Origin: a virus
Strand: one strand, 5' to 3'
Length of the DNA stretch: 42,173 bases
Virus record (IMG/VR): IMGVR_UViG_3300046167_000693
Span: 1 to 42,173 of that record
The position numbers and the translations under genes were made by a program. Shown here one piece after another: positions 23,356 to 31,189 of this stretch (its first letter is position 1; every line of letters starts with the position of its first letter). Under the pieces are notes generated by a model. That model worked only from the letters and a program-made list of their open reading frames with translations, did no database searches and was not told the DNA's origin.

Positions 23356-23994
23356 ATGTCACAAGAAAGAAACATACAGTGGCTGAATGATAAGCAGGTT
23401 ATATACTATCGTAACCCTATCACAGATGAGCCAACCGAGTCAACTGATCTATATGATTACTACGCGGAAGGTACGTATCAATGCTATAGTCTATTCAGAA
23501 GCAAAGCAAAGATAACCACATACAAATCTTTAAAGTGGCATTTTCTAGTATTGTATTATTTAAATTATGATGGCATCGAAGGTGATCATTGGTCATTGGA
23601 AGATGATATGACTGCCGTATTTAAATTTATTGCTAATAAAGAAAATGGATTTGTTACATTTTTCATGAAGCAAAAAATACTTGATAATATGATTAATGAA
23701 GTACTCGCTGTTGGTGATACACCTCCACGTAATCGTATACGTAAAGTCATATTTAAATTTAATACAGGATTAACGTTGTCGCAAAAGTTAAGCATCGTTG
23801 GTACATTGATTGGCAAAGGTAAAAAAGTTTCAGAAGATGACATATACCAATGCATGCTTGATTTGAACCACGAAAAACAAAAGATAACAATTAACAAACT
23901 AGCCAAACTGCTGGGTTGTACAACACGTACAATACATAGAAACATGGGCAACCAATTAAAAACAGAAAAAGAATTACTTAATAACGAAATATGA
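23356..23994 (+). CDS. Helix-turn-helix regulator, 212 aa
   Basis: The C-terminal ~35 residues (KITINKLAKLLGCTTRTIHR, then NMGNQLKTEKELLN) form a clear helix-turn-helix with the ..IN.LA..LGCT.RTI.RN pattern. The N-terminal part (YDYYAEGTYQCYSLFRSKAK; LEDDMTAVFKFIAN) is an unassigned ligand- or oligomer domain with Tyr/Trp. Its stop overlaps the sigma-factor start (ATGA), so regulator and sigma factor are co-produced. Related HTH proteins control replication or early-to-late switching in phages. Confidence 0.65.
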   Translation: MSQERNIQWLNDKQVIYYRNPITDEPTESTDLYDYYAEGTYQCYSLFRSKAKITTYKSLKWHFLVLYYLNYDGIEGDHWSLEDDMTAVFKFIANKENGFVTFFMKQKILDNMINEVLAVGDTPPRNRIRKVIFKFNTGLTLSQKLSIVGTLIGKGKKVSEDDIYQCMLDLNHEKQKITINKLAKLLGCTTRTIHRNMGNQLKTEKELLNNEI

Positions 23995-24755
23995 AAAAAT
24001 ATAATATACCAATATATTTAAAGTATAAGCAAGAAGTTGAAGATGCGTGGGAAGATGTTAATAAACCAATTGACGGCGATTATACTGGATTAACTAATGA
24101 TGAAATCATTATAAACTTTTTACCATTAGTAGAAAACATAGCAAGAAAACAATCAACTTCTGATCAAGCTTCAGGTATATTATCAATACTTGATTTAATA
24201 CAAGAAGGCAGTGCAGGTTTAATTGCTGCCACAAATAAATTAGATCGCGAAACATTAAGAAAGTCAGACGATCAAGAAAAAACATTAAAGTCGTTTTTAT
24301 CTAAACGAATCAAAGGTGCAATCAGGCGTGCAGTTGATATGAATAGAGGTGAGATAAGAATACCCGAGCATAAATTAAATGAGATACGCAGAAATCCAAA
24401 AGACGAAAGATTAGTTTCAATGTTCTTTAACTCTGTATTTTCTTCAATTGATGCTAAGCCAAACAACGACGAAAATTTAGCTTATCAAGTTATAGATAAA
24501 TCTGAACCATACAACATAGCTTTATTAAATACTTATTTGTTAGGACTAATGCGAACGCATTTAGATGAACGACAATATAATGTATTGAGATTAAGTTACG
24601 GATTAGATTGTGATAAGCATTCAGCAAACGAGATAGCATCAATAGTTGGAATCAATGTGAGTACTGCTCATGTTCGTATTTCACAGATAAAACGCGATGC
24701 TATACAAACCTTAATTGACAACGTAGACGGCTCGCAAGTGCTTGATTACCTGTAA
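23991..24755 (+). CDS. Phage sigma-70 family RNA polymerase sigma factor, 254 aa
   Basis: Directs host RNA polymerase to chosen promoters. Region 2: FLPLVENIARKQ, then LSILDLIQEGSAGLIAATNK and the DNA-contacting KSFLSKRIKGAIRRAVDMNR (about residues 40-115). Region 4: NVLRLSYGLDCDKHSANEIA, then SIVGINVSTAHVRISQIKRD (about 195-240), a standard HTH. Region 1.1 is absent and region 3 is short. A natural candidate to read a phage-specific promoter, though the six repeated elements here lie upstream and might instead use the host factor first. Confidence 0.85.
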   Translation: MKKYNIPIYLKYKQEVEDAWEDVNKPIDGDYTGLTNDEIIINFLPLVENIARKQSTSDQASGILSILDLIQEGSAGLIAATNKLDRETLRKSDDQEKTLKSFLSKRIKGAIRRAVDMNRGEIRIPEHKLNEIRRNPKDERLVSMFFNSVFSSIDAKPNNDENLAYQVIDKSEPYNIALLNTYLLGLMRTHLDERQYNVLRLSYGLDCDKHSANEIASIVGINVSTAHVRISQIKRDAIQTLIDNVDGSQVLDYL

Positions 24756-24808
24756 GTTACGGTAAATATAGAATTTAAGTTTAATAATTAACATGTAATA
24801 ATATTAGT

Positions 24809-25384
24809 ATGACCCTAAACCAAAAACTGTCAACCATTCAGACAAAATTTAAATCGAAGAAAAGTAGATTTAACTCATTCGGCAAATACAACTTCAGATC
24901 AGCCGAAGACATTCTCGAAGCAATTAAACCCTATCTCTTAGAGTTAGGAGTGTCAGTAAGGATTAAAGAAAAATTAATCTCAACTGAACCTATGCCTATA
25001 CTTGAAAGCACAGCTATTATTAAAGATGAGAAAGGTATGGAATTGAAAGCTACAGCCTTAGTTGGTGTAGACTTAAATCAGAAGGGTATGCAAACTCCAC
25101 AAAAGTTTGGATCAGCTTCGAGTTACGGTAAAAAGTATGCACTTGGCAACTTATTACTTATAGACGACACTCAAGATAGTGACGCAACAAACAGTCACGG
25201 CAAAGTTACTATTGCTAAGCCTAAACCAGTCGCAAACAAAGCTGAAATAAAAAACAAAGAAGATGATAAATTTCAAAAAGCTTTAGACTACATTAGAGCA
25301 GGTGGTAAAATGTCAGTGATTGAAAACAAGTACGTCTTAACACCAGATGTTAAGAAACAATTAATTGAATTAACTACATTGTAA
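24809..25384 (+). CDS. ERF-family single-strand annealing protein, 191 aa
   Basis: Anneals complementary single strands in phage recombination. The ERF signature is seen: FNSFGKYNFRSAEDILEAIK (residues ~22-41), ESTAIIKDEKGMELKATALV and QKFGSASSYGKKYALGNLLL (residues ~96-115), followed by DDTQDSDAT and a Lys-rich linker. The C-terminal ~50 residues are a small extra helical domain. Followed directly by a PD-(D/E)XK exonuclease, giving the usual exonuclease/annealase pair. A possible promoter (TAATAATATTAG, 24796-24807) lies before the start. Confidence 0.82.
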   Translation: MTLNQKLSTIQTKFKSKKSRFNSFGKYNFRSAEDILEAIKPYLLELGVSVRIKEKLISTEPMPILESTAIIKDEKGMELKATALVGVDLNQKGMQTPQKFGSASSYGKKYALGNLLLIDDTQDSDATNSHGKVTIAKPKPVANKAEIKNKEDDKFQKALDYIRAGGKMSVIENKYVLTPDVKKQLIELTTL

Positions 25385-26116
25385 ATGAACAAAGAAAAGG
25401 TATTAGAAAAGTTAAAAGAAGATGAACATTATTATGGCAAGTTTGGTAAACAATTCTTGAGTAACAGTGACATATCTACTTTGCTTACTAATCCTTTAGC
25501 TTTAGGCGAACAATCAAAAATGTCTTCAGCGTTTCTTGTTGGTGGTTATTTCCATACTGCAATACTTGAACCAGATAAATTAAAAAAGTTTAAGATAATT
25601 GAAAGCAGTACGAGAAACACAAAACATTATAAAGAAATGTCTGGCGGCGAACTGTGTTTATTACAACACGAAGTCGATCAAATTGAATTGATGACCGACA
25701 AATTAATGAGTAATGATATATGCCGAGGTTTAGTCCGAGGTATAGATGTTGAGTATGAGAAGCCTGGTATAGTGGAGCTTGAAGGCAATATGTGGAAGGG
25801 AAAAGCTGACATCATAAACCATGATGATCAACTAATCATTGACCTGAAAACCACTTCCGACATACACGCTTTCAGGCGTTCCGCTTACCGTTATAATTAC
25901 GACAGTCAGGCATACATCTATAGTAAATTATTCGGCTATGAATTTGTGTTTATGGTAATAGATAAAAAAACACATCAAATAGCAGTTATTGATTGCTCAC
26001 CAGATTTTTATAAGTCAGGTGAGGCTAAAGTTAAAAGAGCCACTGAGGCTTACGACTTATTTTTTAAGACAGAAGGATTTGAACCTTCACAATATTTTAT
26101 GAATTTAACCCTTTAA
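25385..26116 (+). CDS. PD-(D/E)XK exonuclease (RecE/DUF3799-like), 243 aa
   Basis: Partner nuclease for the ERF protein. N-terminal LSNSDISTLLTNPLA and FLVGGYFHTAILEPD match the RecE C-terminal/DUF3799 family. Catalytic core: WKGKADIIN (Asp ~141), then LIIDLKTTSDIHAF (D and K of the DxK at ~152-154), RYNYDSQAYIY (QxxxY box). It produces single-stranded tails for annealing. Starts 0 nt after the ERF stop. Confidence 0.82.
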   Translation: MNKEKVLEKLKEDEHYYGKFGKQFLSNSDISTLLTNPLALGEQSKMSSAFLVGGYFHTAILEPDKLKKFKIIESSTRNTKHYKEMSGGELCLLQHEVDQIELMTDKLMSNDICRGLVRGIDVEYEKPGIVELEGNMWKGKADIINHDDQLIIDLKTTSDIHAFRRSAYRYNYDSQAYIYSKLFGYEFVFMVIDKKTHQIAVIDCSPDFYKSGEAKVKRATEAYDLFFKTEGFEPSQYFMNLTL

Positions 26117-26129
26117 AACCCTTATTATT

Positions 26130-26348
26130 ATGGCAAGAAGAAAAAAAGCAACAACAAAATTATGTGCAATGACGGGAATGACATTTCCGACAACAGAGTT
26201 TTATGCAAACAAAACATCTTCGGATGGATTGCATGCGTATAGCAAAAAAGCTGATAACTTCAGAAGAAGATTACAAGCTACAGGAGCTACAGTAGGAACT
26301 ACTGAGCTAAGAACTATGTTCAATAACTTATTTCAAACAGCAGTATAA
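26130..26348 (+). CDS. Small basic protein, degenerate zinc-ribbon-like, 72 aa
   Basis: Reads MARRKKATTKLCAMTGMTFP, then TTEFYANKTSSDGLHAYSKK and ADNFRRRLQATGATVGTTEL. The TEFY.NK.S.DGL..Y.K stretch resembles the HNH-associated CxxC…FY..k.skDGl..yCK.C motif but with the Cys pairs lost (only LCAMTG remains). Probably a recombination- or SSB-associated accessory protein; function not known. Sits between exonuclease and SSB. Confidence 0.45.
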   Translation: MARRKKATTKLCAMTGMTFPTTEFYANKTSSDGLHAYSKKADNFRRRLQATGATVGTTELRTMFNNLFQTAV

Positions 26349-26349
26349 T

Positions 26350-26661
26350 ATGGCTAGTATAATTAAAACAAGTATCAACCTTAACGAGATACCAAAAGAC
26401 AAGATCATTGTTGGTAAGAAAGGTAAGTATTTACCGATTACGATTACAATAAATGATGAAGTTGATCAGTTTGGTAATCAAGGACCGGTTGTAGTTGCTC
26501 AATCCAAGGAGGAAAGAGAAGCTAAAAATCCTAAAGTTTATTTAGGTAATGTTCAAGTAGTTTGGACAAATGGTGATAATGTTGATGCAGCACCAAGATC
26601 AGATCAACCAACACAAGCAGCAGCTCCGGCTCCTGCAGTAGCAGATGATTTACCATTTTAA
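26350..26661 (+). CDS. Single-stranded DNA-binding protein with acidic tail, 103 aa
   Basis: A small beta-rich domain (IIKTSINLNEIPKDKIIVGK, then KYLPITITINDEVDQFGNQG) followed by an Ala/Pro-rich linker and the tail VADDLPF. The tail matches the DD(I/L)PF end of bacterial SSB, which docks replication proteins. The fold itself lacks the usual OB signature, so the function is inferred from the tail and the position before the primase-helicase. Confidence 0.6.
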   Translation: MASIIKTSINLNEIPKDKIIVGKKGKYLPITITINDEVDQFGNQGPVVVAQSKEEREAKNPKVYLGNVQVVWTNGDNVDAAPRSDQPTQAAAPAPAVADDLPF

Positions 26662-26672
26662 ATAGTTAGTTA

Positions 26673-28397
26673 ATGCAAGTAAACAACACGGAGATTAATG
26701 GTTTTTTAATCGACCAGTTTAACCAACACAATTTAGATGTTGGTAAAGCACAGGGGATTTGTCCCCTGTGTTCGTCTAATAGAAAGCCAGAAAATAGAAA
26801 ACAAAAGTGTGCCTCTTACGATTGGGAAAGAGGTTTGGGTACTTGCCATCACTGTGATTCAACATTTCAATTACATTCATATCAACGTAAAGGGTCTGCA
26901 CTCAAAGAGTATGTTAGGCCCGATGCGTTGGATGTTGTTGACCCTAAACAATTAGGTTCAAAAGTATATGAGTGGTTCCAATCACGAGGTATATCTCAAA
27001 AAACTTTAAACGACTTAAATGTTACAGAAGGTAAAGAGTTTATGCCACAGACCGGCAAGTCCGAGAATACAATTCAATTTAATTATATAATGGGTGACCA
27101 ACTCATTAATGTTAAATATAGAGACGGCAGAAAGAATTTCAAATTATATAAAGGTGCTGAGAAAATATTTTATAACATTAATAGTATAGTTGGTTATGAC
27201 GATTGTATAATAACAGAAGGTGAAATGGATGTGTTAGCATTGCATGAAGCTGGAATTAAGAATGCAATATCAGTTCCTAACGGAGCTACACTTAATTCAA
27301 ATAACTTAGATTATTTGGATAACTGTATAGATTACTTTGAGAATAAAGAAAAAGTAATACTAGCTGTAGATAATGACGAACCAGGTCAAGCACTACAACA
27401 AGAATTTATAAGACGACTCGGAGCAGAAGTTTGTTATTTAGTTACATTTGAAGATTGCAAAGACGCAAATGAATATTTAATAAAATACGGTAAAGAGAAA
27501 TTAATTAAACGTATTGAAGGGGCTAGACCAGTTCCATTAGAAAATGTAACAACTTTTAAAGATATAGAAGATGAAATTACAGACTTTGTTAAAAATGGTT
27601 TCAAACGTGGGTATCAAATTGGTTTACCTAATTTTGATAACATTTTTAGTACTTATACTGGTCAGTTTATCACTGTTACTGGGATACCTAGTAGCGGAAA
27701 ATCAGATTTCGTTGATCAGATGGTAGTTGGCTATAACCAGAACTACGCATGGAAAACAGCATTTGCATCGCCTGAGAATGCACCAACATATTTGCATGCT
27801 CATAAACTAATGAGAAAAGTTTGGCAGGATATGCCACGTAAGCATGATATTGGTACAGACAAATGGAATCAAGTAGCGGAGCACGTTAATGATAATTTCT
27901 TTTTCATTGACATGGAAAGATACACACTTGAATCTGTATTACGTAAAGGTGCTGAGTTAGTAAAACGTAAAGGTATTAAATGTTTGGTTATAGACCCGTT
28001 TAATAAAATCAGAGACGTCGATTGTAAAACTGAAGACGTTAACAGATACACAATGGAGTATCTAACAAAGATTGAAACGTTTGCTAAAAAGTATGACGTA
28101 TTAGTGTTTATAGTAGCACATCCAACTAAGATGTATAAAGATAGTAATGGCAAGATTGAAGAACCAACTATGTATAACATTAAAGGTGGTGGTGAATGGT
28201 ATGATGCATCTTATCACGGTATATTAGTTCACAGAGATTATGAAAACAAAACTGTTAAAGCTAAAATACTTAAAGTTAAGTTTCAGAATTTAGGAGAGAA
28301 CGGAGCTGAAGCTCATTTTACGTGGGAACCTAAATCTGGTTGCTTTATACCGCACGAGCTTGCTATACACGACGATGAACCAATGCCCTGGGATTAA
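26673..28397 (+). CDS. T7-gp4-like DNA primase-helicase, 574 aa
   Basis: Unwinds DNA and makes RNA primers. Zinc-binding domain: CPLC at residues 30-33, Cys46 and CHHC at 58-61. TOPRIM: IITEGEMD (~180-186) and AVDNDEPGQ (~231-239). Helicase: Walker A GIPSSGKSDF (~337-346), Walker B CLVIDPFNK (~436-444), and H-motif/sensor FIVAHPTKM. The layout zinc finger, TOPRIM, RecA helicase equals T7 gp4. No DNA polymerase gene is next to it in this window. Confidence 0.92.
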   Translation: MQVNNTEINGFLIDQFNQHNLDVGKAQGICPLCSSNRKPENRKQKCASYDWERGLGTCHHCDSTFQLHSYQRKGSALKEYVRPDALDVVDPKQLGSKVYEWFQSRGISQKTLNDLNVTEGKEFMPQTGKSENTIQFNYIMGDQLINVKYRDGRKNFKLYKGAEKIFYNINSIVGYDDCIITEGEMDVLALHEAGIKNAISVPNGATLNSNNLDYLDNCIDYFENKEKVILAVDNDEPGQALQQEFIRRLGAEVCYLVTFEDCKDANEYLIKYGKEKLIKRIEGARPVPLENVTTFKDIEDEITDFVKNGFKRGYQIGLPNFDNIFSTYTGQFITVTGIPSSGKSDFVDQMVVGYNQNYAWKTAFASPENAPTYLHAHKLMRKVWQDMPRKHDIGTDKWNQVAEHVNDNFFFIDMERYTLESVLRKGAELVKRKGIKCLVIDPFNKIRDVDCKTEDVNRYTMEYLTKIETFAKKYDVLVFIVAHPTKMYKDSNGKIEEPTMYNIKGGGEWYDASYHGILVHRDYENKTVKAKILKVKFQNLGENGAEAHFTWEPKSGCFIPHELAIHDDEPMPWD

Positions 28398-28678
28398 TGA
28401 AAAGTTTATATAAAAGAAGAAAGAAAAACTATTTGCCTTCATATATGGCTTCGCCTGAAGAACAAGAATGGAAATTATTTTGTACAAGAAAGAACATAAG
28501 AATTTCGCCTTGGGCTATGCCACAAGATGGTCAATGGAAGATATGTATAAACTTAGGCCCGTATAAAAAAGGAGAGAAGTGTAACTTTGCTCCACACGTA
28601 TACGATAAAGAAACACTATGGCCAGAATATTATAGAATGTGTAAATATTATTATGATAAATATAGAAAATCAGTATAG
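28397..28678 (+). CDS. Conserved small phage protein, 93 aa
   Basis: Reads MKSLYKRRKKNYLPSYMASP, then EEQEWKLFCTRKNIRISPWA and KICINLGPYKKGEKCNFAPH. Basic N-terminus, two Cys. ATGA-type overlap with the primase-helicase stop and a 26-nt overlap with the thymidylate synthase start. Probably associated with replication by position; no family known. Confidence 0.5.
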   Translation: MKSLYKRRKKNYLPSYMASPEEQEWKLFCTRKNIRISPWAMPQDGQWKICINLGPYKKGEKCNFAPHVYDKETLWPEYYRMCKYYYDKYRKSV

Positions 28679-28976
28679 AGGATTAGTTGCTGCAATATTA
28701 CAGTCAGCTCCTAATAAAGAAGACAGAACGGGTGTTGGAACTAAATCTGTATTTGGCAGACAGTTAACACACGATATGTCTATAGGCTTTCCTTTACTTA
28801 CAAATAAAAAAATGTATTTCAATTCTGCAAGAACAGAATTACTATGGATATTAAATGGTAGAACAGATATGAAATACTTACAGGATAACAACGTATCTTA
28901 TTGGGATGCTGATTATAAAAGATCAGGCAGAACAGATGGCACTCTTGGTCCCTGTATATGGCCATCAATGGCGTAA
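28653..28976 (+). CDS. thyA: Thymidylate synthase ThyA, N-terminal fragment
   Basis: From ATG 28653 the protein begins MINIENQYRGLVAAILQSAP and has KEDRTGVGTKSVFGRQLTHD (Arg-Thr-Gly phosphate-binding), FPLLTNKKMYFNSARTELLW, then LGP before a break. Dropping one C of the CCC run at 28950-28952 restores PVYGHQWRKW and a short middle piece to 29050. The catalytic half follows as the fragment 29051-29503. It makes dTMP from dUMP with methylene-tetrahydrofolate. Confidence 0.85.
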   Translation: MINIENQYRGLVAAILQSAPNKEDRTGVGTKSVFGRQLTHDMSIGFPLLTNKKMYFNSARTELLWILNGRTDMKYLQDNNVSYWDADYKRSGRTDGTLGPCIWPSMA

Positions 28977-29050
28977 GTGGAAGATAGCAGATGGTGCATA
29001 CACAAGATATGCAGATCAATTGTATAATTTAGTTAAAAACATTAAAGAGA

Positions 29051-29503
29051 ATTCCTAGCTCAAGAAGATTATTAGTTAGTGCATGGAATGCATCTGAATT
29101 AGATAATATGGCATTGCCTCCTTGTCATTATGCTTTTCAAGTATATATAAACAACGGCAAAATGGATTTAATATGGGTTCAAAGATCTGCTGATGTGTTT
29201 TTAGGATTGCCCTACGATATAGCTATGTATGGTTTATTATTAGAATTATTATGTAAAGAAACAGAATATATTCCTGGTAAACTTATAGCTCAATTGGGTG
29301 ATTGCCATATATACAATAATCATATAGATGCTGCAACCTGTTATATGTACAGAAAAGAATCAAATAACCTACCCGAATTAAAATTAAATGAGGGTATTAA
29401 GATAATAGATGATAAATTACATATACCAAGTAAAGAATCTATTGAGATATTAAACTATAACCCTTTGCCAGCAATACCGGCAAAATTAAACGTTGGAAAA
29501 TAA
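29051..29503 (+). CDS. thyA: Thymidylate synthase ThyA, catalytic C-terminal fragment
   Basis: After removal of one A at 29050-29051 the frame reads IPSSRRLLVSAWNASELDN and MALPPCHYAFQVYINN (catalytic Cys in PPCH), then LIWVQRSADVFLGLPYDIA and AQLGDCHIYNNHIDA, all ThyA signatures. The first ATG in this frame (29108) is internal to the protein and not the true start. Whole enzyme 28653-29503, about 283 residues, normal ThyA size. Its stop overlaps the next start (TAATG). Confidence 0.85.
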   Translation: MPSSRRLLVSAWNASELDNMALPPCHYAFQVYINNGKMDLIWVQRSADVFLGLPYDIAMYGLLLELLCKETEYIPGKLIAQLGDCHIYNNHIDAATCYMYRKESNNLPELKLNEGIKIIDDKLHIPSKESIEILNYNPLPAIPAKLNVGK

Positions 29504-30270
29504 TGTATTATTTATATCATATTCCAGGTAAAAAAATCGGCGTTACACGTAATCTTAATAAAAGAGTTACGCAAACGCAGGGTTATAAGCCTACTGAATA
29601 CGAAGTTTTAGATCAGTCTGATGATATAGATTACATATCCCAGAAAGAACTAGAACTTCAAAAGTCTTATGGCTATAAAGTAGATATTAAACCTTATAAA
29701 AATTTATTTAAAATGAAAATAAACGTAACCGATCAAACCACAACATTCCCTGTTCCTGTTGCTAAAGTTAAAGGCAGATTGATGGATCAAATTGGAATGA
29801 CATGGACAACCAGCTTTGGTAAAATATTATTAGATGTTGAAACAGCACAATGGATTGCATCTAATGCACACACGTCCATGTTTAATAGCGATAGAAGCTA
29901 TGTATATAATAAAGCATTATGGGAATTTTATTGTTCGCATAACAGCTTAGAATCATTAAACATTGATGCTGAACAAAACATATTTGATAGTATTAGAACT
30001 TGGGCCAAAGTAAGAGGCTTATATGAAAAGGGTGATGAGAACACTCAGTATGTAAAACTTCAAGAAGAAGCTGGCGAGTTAGCTAAAGCTTTATTAAAGA
30101 ATGACCAACCTGAAGTTATCGATGCTATCGGTGACATCATAGTTGTTCTTACTAACTTAGCACATTTAAGAGGTGTTAAGATTGAAGATTGTATTGACTC
30201 AGCCTATAATGTTATTAGCAAGAGAACAGGAAAAATGATTAACGGAACATTTGTGAAAGATGAGCTGTAA
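29503..30270 (+). CDS. GIY-YIG-like plus MazG-like fusion protein, 255 aa
   Basis: The N-terminal ~65 residues (MYYLYHIPGKKIGVTRNLNK, then RV…QKELELQKSYGYKVD) fit a reduced GIY-YIG nuclease: Y near the start, IGVT, Arg in NLNKRV and Glu in KELE. The C-terminal ~75 residues (TQYVKLQEEAGELAKALLKN; EVIDAIGDIIVVLTNLAHLR; MINGTFVKDEL) match the MazG/all-alpha NTP pyrophosphohydrolase family with EExxE and ExxD. The middle ~110 residues are unassigned. MazG-like enzymes clear non-canonical or excess NTPs. Both parts lie in one frame without a break. Confidence 0.7.
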   Translation: MYYLYHIPGKKIGVTRNLNKRVTQTQGYKPTEYEVLDQSDDIDYISQKELELQKSYGYKVDIKPYKNLFKMKINVTDQTTTFPVPVAKVKGRLMDQIGMTWTTSFGKILLDVETAQWIASNAHTSMFNSDRSYVYNKALWEFYCSHNSLESLNIDAEQNIFDSIRTWAKVRGLYEKGDENTQYVKLQEEAGELAKALLKNDQPEVIDAIGDIIVVLTNLAHLRGVKIEDCIDSAYNVISKRTGKMINGTFVKDEL

Positions 30271-30478
30271 ATGTAAATTCAGAGACCCTGTTGTTGAAAG
30301 AGTCGTAGACAAGTTCAAACAACGATCAGATGTAGGCTATAAAAAATATGGCGTTACACTTGATGAAGACCCCTCTAAAATGATTGACTGGCTTAATCAT
30401 TTACAAGAAGAGTTGATGGATGCTGTATTGTATTTACAAAAAGCTAAAGAAACTTATGAGAAAGAAAAGAGTATATAA
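30260..30478 (+). CDS. Short MazG-like/DUF550-type protein, 72 aa
   Basis: Reads MSCKCKFRDPVVERVVDKFK, then QRSDVGYKKYGVTLDEDPSK, MIDWLNHLQEELMDAVLYLQ. The helix HLQEELMDAVLY has the EExxD pattern of the MazG/NTP pyrophosphohydrolase superfamily. Shares an 11-nt overlap with the GIY-YIG/MazG fusion, so two such proteins are made in tandem. It may be an active second enzyme or a partner subunit. Confidence 0.55.
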   Translation: MSCKCKFRDPVVERVVDKFKQRSDVGYKKYGVTLDEDPSKMIDWLNHLQEELMDAVLYLQKAKETYEKEKSI

Positions 30479-30911
30479 AAGAAAGAGAGGTCCTGTTGTA
30501 GCTAAAAAAGTTATTTACGATGGGATCCACTTCGCCTCTGGTTTAGAAAAATATATGTATAAAGCTTTAAAGCAAGCTAATATAAAAGCTAAATACGAAG
30601 GCGAAACTTTTGTATTAATAAATGGTTTTCATTTTGAAAACAAAGTATACGAAAGACAGTCTAATAGTAAAGGCATATTTAAAAATAGAGGTTGTAAAAG
30701 AATACTACCAATTAAATACACGCCAGACTTTATAGGAGAAGATTTTATAATAGAAACTAAAGGTAGACCTAATGAATCGTTTCCAATACGTTGGAAATTA
30801 TTTAAACATTTAATGACAAAACAATTTCCAGGTTATACTTTATATAAACCACAAAATCAAAAAGAATGCGATCAGGTAATAGAATTAATAAAAACGCCGG
30901 AAAGCATTTAG
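30456..30911 (+). CDS. T7-endonuclease-I-like Holliday-junction nuclease, 151 aa
   Basis: Starts at ATG 30456 (MRKKRVYKRKRGPVV), preferred over an in-frame ATG 36 nt upstream inside the preceding gene. PD-(D/E)XK residues: FASGLEKYMYKALKQANIKA (Glu ~31), YTPDF (Asp ~88), IIETKGR (Glu/Lys ~101-103). This arrangement matches T7 gp3, which resolves branched DNA. It is longer than T7 gp3 only in a linker (ENKVYERQSN…). Fits with T7-like primase-helicase and ligase. Confidence 0.75.
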   Translation: MRKKRVYKRKRGPVVAKKVIYDGIHFASGLEKYMYKALKQANIKAKYEGETFVLINGFHFENKVYERQSNSKGIFKNRGCKRILPIKYTPDFIGEDFIIETKGRPNESFPIRWKLFKHLMTKQFPGYTLYKPQNQKECDQVIELIKTPESI

Positions 30912-31039
30912 CTCGAAGGAAATATAAAGAACGTAAAATAGACACGTACATTAAGTGGTCAGTAAACAAAAGAGGCTATTTAAAATGGAAAGATCTTATA
31001 ATGATACATGAACAATATAATATAAAATGTTATGGATGA
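30866..31039 (+). CDS. Small basic protein, 57 aa
   Basis: Reads MRSGNRINKNAGKHLARRKY, then KERKIDTYIKWSVNKRGYLK, WKDLIMIHEQYNIKCYG. Overlaps the end of the endonuclease gene by 46 nt and the next gene by 8 nt. Highly basic N-terminal half. Not recognised; weak but open frame with plausible composition. Confidence 0.4.
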   Translation: MRSGNRINKNAGKHLARRKYKERKIDTYIKWSVNKRGYLKWKDLIMIHEQYNIKCYG

Positions 31040-31187
31040 TAAAGAAGAACCATCGGGAACATGGAGTATGGCATTAGGCACATACCCAGGAGTACTATTT
31101 GGGGCTAGAACTTATGAAGGCCCAACACACACACAACACGTATTTTATCTACCCTTTGTGGATATAGCAATAGAAATAAAAAATTAA
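31032..31187 (+). CDS. Small conserved phage protein, 51 aa
   Basis: Reads MDDKEEPSGTWSMALGTYPG, then VLFGARTYEGPTHTQHVFYL, PFVDIAIEIKN. Pattern (PG.LfG.R.Y.g.......YlPF.D..i.i) appears in marine Bacteroidota phages near RNR genes, as I recall. Function unknown. Two nt before the NrdB start. Confidence 0.5.
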   Translation: MDDKEEPSGTWSMALGTYPGVLFGARTYEGPTHTQHVFYLPFVDIAIEIKN

Positions 31188-31189
31188 TT

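Noticed and set aside
24779-24808. Seventh copy of the early promoter element before the ERF gene
   Set aside because: TAATAATATTAG resembles the -10 half, but the AAAYACGAA block is absent at the required spacing.
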